From Gnomoniopsis sp. IMI 355080 (taxonomy: Eukaryota; Ascomycota; Sordariomycetes; Diaporthales; Gnomoniaceae), in the NCBI GenBank assembly GCA_027946555.1, contig JAPEVC010000317.1, positions 1-32,051 of the forward strand: a DNA stretch of 32,051 bases, in the 5' to 3' direction. A program made the position numbers and the translations under genes. The notes beneath the pieces were generated by a model. The model was not told the origin of the DNA, did not search any database, and worked only from the letters and a program-made list of their open reading frames with translations. Below, piece by piece: positions 31,357 to 32,051 of this stretch (the first letter of the stretch is position 1; each line of letters begins with the position of its first letter).

Positions 31357-32051
31357 TACAATATGTTCCTGCCAGGAGAGCAAGACATAAAAAACCAGCA
31401 TGGATAGTACGGTCGGGCGAATGGCGTCGTGGGCGATGAAGTGATTGCGGTCGCGTTAAGTTTCTTCTAAGAAAAATGGTAGTTGGAGGGTGGGCCATGG
31501 ATCTGCTGATGATGTTCGGGGCTCTTTGGCTCCACTCGCCATGTGTGTTGTTGTTGGAAAGGTCCCGTGGGAGCAAAACCCCCCTTCTCTTGGTTGTCTG
31601 CATATAGGGCAGCACCACCACCTTGGGGAATAGCTAAATGCCAGAAAGAAAGGAGGTTAACAGCTGGGAAACAATTGTCTGGTAACGAATTTTCTGTAGT
31701 AGATCATGCATGCATTGGGAAGGGAAGTATGCCATACTCTGTTTTGTTTATCTTATTTTACATTACATTATAGGAACAAGAAGAGATGAGGACAGACTAG
31801 GGCCACACACCTAAGAGCATTGGCTTAGATGCCTCCAGAATTTGGATTTCTTTGCGTCTCCAATCCTGTCTCGGCGATCTTGAGTATTCCACAACTTTCG
31901 AGAAACTTGTTGTCAAATTTTCAGCAATAGTCCTAGAGTGCCATCTGAGATCGGTTTCGGTTAAAAATCAGCTGGACAATAAATATGCCAGCCCCATGTC
32001 GTCTAGTCTCACATGAAGCAGAAACCGCACGCAGCTTCCCCCCCCCCCCGG
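31357..32051. other. 3' flank of the MAP kinase gene, no further gene
   Basis: Probable 3' UTR lies just after the stop, followed by unannotatable sequence. The ORF 31543-31773 has no domain. The window ends in a C12 run (32038-32049). Confidence 0.5.

Overview
The window is nuclear DNA of a filamentous ascomycete (Pezizomycotina). The evidence is a set of short spliceosomal introns (46-101 nt, with CTAAC/CTGAC-type branch points), a 355-residue Fus3/Kss1-type MAP kinase with a TEY loop, a Zn(II)2Cys6 transcription factor, and a transposon damaged by CpA-to-TpA transitions as in repeat-induced point mutation (RIP). I cannot place it below that rank from sequence alone.

Region 1 (1-7283) is the 3' part of a Ty3/gypsy LTR retrotransposon of the chromovirus type. 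Gag enters from the left edge. A textbook -1 frameshift signal (G_GGA_AAC, 6-nt spacer, 8-bp stem) links gag to pol (protease, RT, RNase H, DD35E integrase, chromodomain). Pol is followed by about 2 kb that fungal elements normally lack. That stretch holds a four-exon gene on the opposite strand, which ends 50 bp from the end of pol and has its own leader. A polypurine tract and a 189-bp LTR then close the element. Both the sense and antisense genes carry stops explained by CpA-to-TpA changes, so both were open before mutation. This antisense, intron-bearing passenger gene is the most unusual thing in the window.

Region 2 (7284-10818) is an AT-rich, gene-poor zone. It has an intron-containing tRNA-Ser(UGA), a very short Rsa3-type ribosome-assembly gene on the minus strand, and a roughly 520-bp MITE with 24-bp inverted ends and TA target duplication.

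Region 3 (10819-32051) is conserved euchromatin. In order it holds an exportin-5/Msn5 karyopherin (six exons), a Zn2Cys6 regulator (four exons), a small single-pass membrane protein (minus strand, two exons), COPII Sec24 (two exons, divergent from the membrane protein), a poorly resolved Cys-rich ORF (minus strand), a long non-coding stretch, and the MAP kinase (four exons). These are unrelated housekeeping or signalling genes and I see no operon-like or biosynthetic cluster logic.
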